From Clostridiales bacterium (lineage in GTDB: Bacteria; Bacillota; Clostridia; Saccharofermentanales; Saccharofermentanaceae), in assembly GCA_003543635.1 (NCBI GenBank), contig DNAE01000001.1:1-9994 (forward strand): a stretch of DNA of 9,994 bases, in the 5' to 3' direction. Under the pieces are notes generated by a model that made no database searches, was not told where the DNA came from, and worked only from the letters and a program-made list of their open reading frames with translations. Every line of letters begins with the position of its first letter. Positions within the stretch are counted from its first letter, which is position 1. A program made the position numbers and the translations under genes. Shown piece after piece: positions 6,313 through 9,994 of the stretch.

Positions 6313-7083
6313 TCAATTATTGAATGCCGAGGCAACTACTTCCTTCATGGAGTAGTATCCCGGAGCCTTATCTTTAAGGAAAGAGGCAGCAGTCAAAGCG
6401 CCCTTTCCGAAGACGTCTCTTGTGGCAGCGCTGTGGGAGATCTTGACGGTCTCCTCATCGCTTATGAAGTAAACATCATGTTCACCCACGATATTTCCGC
6501 CTCTGATGGAGCTCATACCGATCTGGTTTGTCTGACGCTTCTCGTTAACCGCATGGCGGTCAAAGACATATTCCATCTCACCGTCGATATTCGACTTGAT
6601 GATCTCACCTATGGTCATGGCAGTTCCCGAGGGAGCATCAAGCTTCCTGTTATGGTGTGCCTCCACTATCTCGATATCAAAACCGGGATAAAGAGCCTTC
6701 GTAGCCTGGGCCACCAGCTCGAACACCACATTCATACCGAAGCTCATGTTTGCCGACTTAAATACCGGAATAACAGAAGCCGCGGTATCGATAAGGGCAA
6801 GAGTCTCCTCATCAAGAGCCGTTGTGCAAACAACGATGGGCTTACGGCGGTCCATTGCCGTCTTAACGATGGCGGGCACTGCCTTATTGTTCGAGAAATC
6901 GATTATTACGTCATAATCCACATCGCATGAGGAAGGATCCGAGAATACGGGAAAAGGAAGTCCTTCCGTATCCGTGGAGATATCTCCACCCGCAACTATC
7001 TCATAATCGGAAGAGGCCTTTGTCAGGGCATAGATGGCTCTTCCCATCCTGCCGCAGCAGCCGTTCATAAATATCCTGGTCAT
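6313..7083 (-). CDS. dapB: 4-hydroxy-tetrahydrodipicolinate reductase
   Basis: DapB reduces the DapA product with NAD(P)H in the diaminopimelate/lysine pathway, in the cytosol. The 256-residue protein starts with a Rossmann nucleotide loop, GCCGRMG at 8-14, and carries the diagnostic EAHHNRKLDAPSGTA signature (141-155), in which the histidine pair and K147 are the catalytic and substrate-binding residues. The segment usually written GTTG in this family reads CTTA here (86-89), a change near the cofactor/substrate cleft. The other family landmarks are intact, so I expect activity. The ATG overlaps the dapA stop by one base (TAATG), with GGAGAG about nine bases upstream inside dapA. This indicates translational coupling of consecutive pathway enzymes. 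Confidence 0.96.
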   Translation of the reverse strand: MTRIFMNGCCGRMGRAIYALTKASSDYEIVAGGDISTDTEGLPFPVFSDPSSCDVDYDVIIDFSNNKAVPAIVKTAMDRRKPIVVCTTALDEETLALIDTAASVIPVFKSANMSFGMNVVFELVAQATKALYPGFDIEIVEAHHNRKLDAPSGTAMTIGEIIKSNIDGEMEYVFDRHAVNEKRQTNQIGMSSIRGGNIVGEHDVYFISDEETVKISHSAATRDVFGKGALTAASFLKDKAPGYYSMKEVVASAFNN

Positions 7084-7979
7084 TATTTATAACTCTCCAT
7101 AAAAGAAAAATCATAGGAAGCAAGGACGGATGCGAGATTCTCGTGTCCCTTTGCACTCATATCACAGAGGGGAAGTCTGCAGTGGCCGACCTCCCAGCCG
7201 AGGATGTTCATCGCTTCCTTGACGGGGATGGGATTGACCTCGGAGAACAGAGCCTTAACAAGGGGGATGATCTCGATCTGCATATCACGTGCCTTCTTAA
7301 CGTCTCCGTCGAGATAAGCATGTATCATCGAACTCATATGAGCAGGCAGGATATTGGCGACTACGGAGATAACGCCCTTTGCACCCAGGGATACCATGGG
7401 TACGGCGAGACCGTCCTCACCGGAATAGAGGGTGTATCTGTCACCGCATTTGCTGTAGATCTCGGGGACCTGACCGAAGTTACACTCCTTGACGGCCACG
7501 ATATTCTCATGGGAAGCAAGGGAATAAAGGACGTCGGGAGAGATATTCACGTTCGTCCTGGAAGGTACGTTGTAAAGGATAACGGGAGCCTCCGCGTTCT
7601 CGGCGATGGCACTGTAGTGCTTTACAAGTCCTTCGGGTGTGCACTTGTTGTAGTAGGGTGTAACGACGAGGACCGCATCCACACCGAGGGCAACCGCCTT
7701 CTTTGTGAGGTTGATGCCGTGGACCGTGTCGTTGGAACCTGTTCCTGCGATAACGGGTACTCTGCCCGCCGTAGCCTTTACGGCACATTCGATCGCGGAA
7801 AGGTGCTCCTCATCGGGCATGGTCGCCGCCTCACCCGTGGATCCGCAGATAACGATCGCATCAGTTCCGTTATTAACATGGAAATCGACAAGCTTCTCAA
7901 GCTTCTTATAGTCGACTCCTGTTTCTGTAAATGGTGTGATGACGGCTACGCCGGAGCCTTCAAAAATAGCTTGAGACAT
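7083..7979 (-). CDS. dapA: 4-hydroxy-tetrahydrodipicolinate synthase
   Basis: DapA condenses pyruvate with aspartate semialdehyde, the first committed step towards diaminopimelate and lysine. The 298-residue class I aldolase barrel has the pyruvate-binding CGSTGE loop (S47, T48), the catalytic tyrosine in VTPYYN (Y110), Y136 and R141 in YNVPSRTNVN, and the Schiff-base lysine K164 in VAVKECN. All are offset by about three from the E. coli numbering. GSTGE replaces the GTTGE of E. coli, a mild change. The ATG has AAGGAGG at 7988-7994 with 8-base spacing and is served by a strong promoter at 8016-8045. It is the first gene of the leftward block, so it probably sets the transcription level of dapB, yajC and dnaG as well. 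The short leader leaves no room for a lysine riboswitch. Confidence 0.97.
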   Translation of the reverse strand: MSQAIFEGSGVAVITPFTETGVDYKKLEKLVDFHVNNGTDAIVICGSTGEAATMPDEEHLSAIECAVKATAGRVPVIAGTGSNDTVHGINLTKKAVALGVDAVLVVTPYYNKCTPEGLVKHYSAIAENAEAPVILYNVPSRTNVNISPDVLYSLASHENIVAVKECNFGQVPEIYSKCGDRYTLYSGEDGLAVPMVSLGAKGVISVVANILPAHMSSMIHAYLDGDVKKARDMQIEIIPLVKALFSEVNPIPVKEAMNILGWEVGHCRLPLCDMSAKGHENLASVLASYDFSFMESYK

Positions 7980-8015
7980 ATCAATTTCCTCCTTGAATAT
8001 AAATATACAGTGAAG

Positions 8016-8045
8016 ATTTTAGCACTCCCCATTACAATGCGTCAA
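8016..8045 (-). promoter_or_regulatory. Strong sigma-70-type promoter of the dapA-dapB-yajC-dnaG-trmK-nif3 block
   Basis: On the minus strand TTGACG (8045-8040) is followed after 18 bases by TAAAAT (8021-8016), with TGC immediately before, forming an extended -10 (TGCTAAAAT). Both hexamers match consensus at five of six positions. Start of transcription is expected near 8009, giving a leader of about 30 bases containing the AAGGAGG site. I see no attenuator or operator-like repeat. Confidence 0.8.
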
Positions 8046-8129
8046 TTTATCTTTTGTGGGCGGACACATGTACTTTGAGCGGTGGAAAATAAGTTGCCGG
8101 TCGGAGCTGCAGGGGCATTTCTCACTGTC

Positions 8130-8158
8130 TTTAATTAAATACGGTTATGGTGTATCAT
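8130..8158 (+). promoter_or_regulatory. Candidate promoter of queA-tgt
   Basis: TATCAT at 8153-8158 (five of six matches to the -10 consensus) lies 17 bases after TTTAAT at 8130-8135 (weak -35, three of six). A start six to eight bases after the -10 would fall at 8165-8166, on the queA start codon. An alternative -10, TATGGT at 8146-8151, would give a start near 8158 and a leader of about eight bases. Either way no ribosome binding site fits. The intergenic region is 186 bases and divergent from dapA. Confidence 0.4.
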
Positions 8159-8165
8159 ATCCGAC

Positions 8166-9215
8166 ATGAGTATTAAGACTTCTGATTTCTATTATGATCT
8201 TCCCGAGGAACTGATCGCCCAGCATCCCCTGGCCGACAGATCATCTTCGAGACTTATGGTGCTGGACAAGAAGACCGGCGCCATTATCCATAAGCATTTT
8301 TCCGATATAACGGAATATCTCGTTCCCGGGGATGTCCTGGTGATCAACAACACCCGTGTTATCCCCGCAAGACTTCTCGGTGTCCGCTCCGAGACAGGCT
8401 CCCCGGTGGAAGTCCTTCTTCTCAAGCGCCTGGACGACAGGAGATGGGAGACCATAGTGCGCCCCGGAAAGAAGTTCAAGCCGGGACACAGGTTCACCTT
8501 TATACCCGGGGAACTTGAAGCGGAGTGCGAGGAAGTCCTGGAGACCGGAAACCGCATCATGAGGTTCGATTTTGAGGGCATCTGGGAAGAGGTCCTTGAC
8601 CGTGCCGGAACCATGCCTCTCCCTCCCTATATCCATGAGAAGCTTCAGGATAAGGAGAGATATCAGACTGTCTATTCCAAGATAGAAGGATCCGCAGCTG
8701 CCCCCACCGCAGGTCTTCACTTCACAAAGGAGCTCCTTGAGAAGATCCGTAATATGGGAGTTGAAATAGCAGAGGTAACTCTCCATGTGGGACTCGGAAC
8801 TTTCCGCCCCGTTAAGGTGGAGGATGCCACAAAGCATGAGATGCATTCCGAGTGGTACTGCTTTGACAAGACTGCCTCCGACATCATCAGAAAGGCCCGC
8901 AAGGAAGGGCGCCGCATCATCTCCGTCGGCACCACTTCCACCCGTGTCTTAGAGACCGTGGCACATAACGATCCCGAGATGATGCCCGTTTCAGGAGATA
9001 CCCAGATATTCATATACCCGGGATTCGAGTTCAAGTGCGTGGATTCCCTTATCACAAACTTCCACCTGCCCGAGTCCACCCTTATAATGCTGGTCTCGGC
9101 ACTGGCGGGCAAGGAGAATGTCCTTCACGCCTATTCGGAAGCCGTAAAGGAAAGATACAGATTCTTCAGCTTCGGCGATGCCATGTTTATAACAGATTCG
9201 GAATACAAGAAATAA
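8166..9215 (+). CDS. queA: S-adenosylmethionine:tRNA ribosyltransferase-isomerase
   Basis: QueA transfers and rearranges the ribosyl group of S-adenosylmethionine onto preQ1 in tRNA, making epoxyqueuosine. The 349-residue protein shows family landmarks in order: an N-terminal [73 protein letters not shown] and [12 protein letters not shown]. Length and both ends match the usual 340-350 residues. The ATG at 8166 is the only start that gives the conserved N-terminus, yet no Shine-Dalgarno is visible upstream and a -10-like element lies directly before it. The following gene, tgt, starts 18 bases after the stop and acts in the same pathway, so the two form an operon, divergent from dapA. Confidence 0.97.
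   Translation: MSIKTSDFYYDLPEELIAQHPLADRSSSRLMVLDKKTGAIIHKHFSDITEYLVPGDVLVINNTRVIPARLLGVRSETGSPVEVLLLKRLDDRRWETIVRPGKKFKPGHRFTFIPGELEAECEEVLETGNRIMRFDFEGIWEEVLDRAGTMPLPPYIHEKLQDKERYQTVYSKIEGSAAAPTAGLHFTKELLEKIRNMGVEIAEVTLHVGLGTFRPVKVEDATKHEMHSEWYCFDKTASDIIRKARKEGRRIISVGTTSTRVLETVAHNDPEMMPVSGDTQIFIYPGFEFKCVDSLITNFHLPESTLIMLVSALAGKENVLHAYSEAVKERYRFFSFGDAMFITDSEYKK

Positions 9216-9994
<779 letters not shown>

Noticed and set aside
6293..6316. TTG at 6316 as the yajC start
   Set aside because: It overlaps the dapB stop and lacks a Shine-Dalgarno, whereas GTG at 6292 has GGAGG ten bases upstream and gives a typical N-terminus.
7143..8078. 311-codon open frame on the plus strand opposite dapA
   Set aside because: Antisense shadow of a highly conserved dapA. 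No family resemblance or ribosome binding site, and it extends into the promoter region.
7980..8165. A lysine or preQ1 riboswitch in the dapA/queA intergenic region
   Set aside because: The dapA leader is only about 30 bases from its strong promoter and the queA leader is near zero, so there is no room for either aptamer, and no matching conserved core was seen.

Overview
The window is a block of chromosomal housekeeping genes, most likely from a member of Clostridia (Bacillota). The main clues are a trmK gene directly followed by a nif3-family gene, a class A RNase P RNA, Firmicute-style DapA, DapB, YajC and DnaG, and strong GGAGG ribosome binding sites. Base composition is moderate and even throughout. 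I see no mobile element, CRISPR array, tRNA, phage gene or defence gene. Genus cannot be fixed from the sequence.

Left edge (1-207): the tail of a rightward transcription unit that starts outside the window. It ends in a likely plus-strand terminator (101-148) that faces the leftward terminator of the aquaporin gene (156-184, UUCG tetraloop). Next, on the minus strand, is an aqpZ-type water channel (208-873) with its own probable promoter.

Main block (980-7979, all minus strand, transcribed right to left): dapA, dapB, yajC, dnaG, trmK, a nif3-family gene, the RNase P RNA gene rnpB, and purM. The six protein genes from dapA to nif3 overlap or sit 9-20 bases apart. They look like one operon read from a strong promoter at 8016-8045. 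rnpB has a good -10 element exactly placed for its 5' end. Only 30 bases and no terminator separate rnpB from purM, so the two are probably co-transcribed and the RNA is cut out of the transcript. The block combines lysine and cell-wall precursor synthesis (DapA, DapB), protein export (YajC), replication priming (DnaG), tRNA modification (TrmK), tRNA 5' maturation (RNase P) and purine synthesis (PurM).

Right edge (8166-9994, plus strand): divergent from dapA are queA and the first two thirds of tgt, the two genes for queuosine insertion into and maturation on tRNA. queA has no visible Shine-Dalgarno site and may be leaderless.

The interest lies in gene arrangement rather than in any new protein family: dnaG without a neighbouring sigma-factor gene, yajC separated from its usual queA-tgt-secDF company, rnpB embedded directly upstream of purM, and a long PurM of the type I associate with Bacteroidota. 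I found no convincing undescribed system.
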